Positions 32,133 through 32,141 of a DNA stretch of 32,141 bases are shown here, one piece after another. Origin of the DNA: Bondarzewia mesenterica (lineage: Eukaryota > Basidiomycota > Agaricomycetes > Russulales > Bondarzewiaceae); assembly GCA_004802705.1 (NCBI GenBank), contig SGPL01000382.1, forward strand, positions 1 to 32,141, given 5' to 3'. A program made the position numbers and the translations under genes. The notes under the pieces are model-generated. The model searched no databases, was not told the origin of the DNA, and was given only the letters and a program-made list of their open reading frames with translations. The first letter of the stretch is position 1. Each line of letters begins with the position of its first letter.

Positions 32133-32141
32133 GGGGGTGGG

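Noticed and set aside
1..32141. CRISPR array, prokaryotic operon or bacterial-type mobile element
   Set aside because: Intron-rich eukaryotic genes throughout; no regularly spaced short repeats or transposase-like frames were seen.

Overview
The window looks like nuclear DNA of a basidiomycete fungus, most likely an agaricomycete (a polypore-type relative is my guess). The reasons are intron-dense genes with 45-100 nt GT-AG introns, very short exons, an intron-containing tRNA, and protein families typical of mushrooms: a questin-oxidase-like enzyme, a GPI-anchored Ser/Thr-rich secreted protein and an expanded kinase-like family. Single N bases are scattered through about 1.2-4.8 kb, so calls there are less secure.

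Layout. (1) 1-3.1 kb: possible edge of a minus-strand gene, a tRNA-Ala(CGC) with a 13-nt intron, and a non-coding direct tandem duplication of about 1 kb. (2) 3.18-5.07 kb: questin-oxidase-like gene (+) with one apparent +1 frameshift. (3) 5.5-13.7 kb: two tandem minus-strand genes of the Ca2+/H+ antiporter type with twelve matching exons each; copy 2 carries a +1 frameshift in an A6/T6 run. Between them lie a phytanoyl-CoA-dioxygenase-like gene (+) and a basic SAP-like nuclear protein gene (-), which converge. (4) 13.75-15.8 kb: no recognisable gene, but an 18-bp perfect palindrome around a CRE core. (5) 15.8-18.5 kb: secreted GPI-type protein (+) and tafazzin (-), the latter with a 19-nt micro-exon that encodes the catalytic His. 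(6) 18.5-19.5 kb: unassigned, possible decayed coding segments. (7) 19.6-32.1 kb: the most unusual part. A two-gene module, an atypical protein kinase (-) divergently paired with a small protein that has an N-terminal hydrophobic helix and a helical domain (+), occurs three times. Modules A and B look intact. In module C the kinase is a pseudogene (exons 2-3 deleted, DFG changed) but the partner gene is intact. A further kinase relic and decayed repeats lie between A and B.

The kinase/helical-protein pairs share an intergenic region, so they may be co-expressed and may work together; kinase plus membrane-active helical protein recalls signalling or cell-death pairs in other systems, but that is inference. 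The other genes cover calcium transport, cardiolipin remodelling, 2-oxoglutarate-dependent oxidation and cell-surface functions, with no evident shared pathway. All splice models were made by eye from reading frame, GT-AG consensus and agreement between paralogues.
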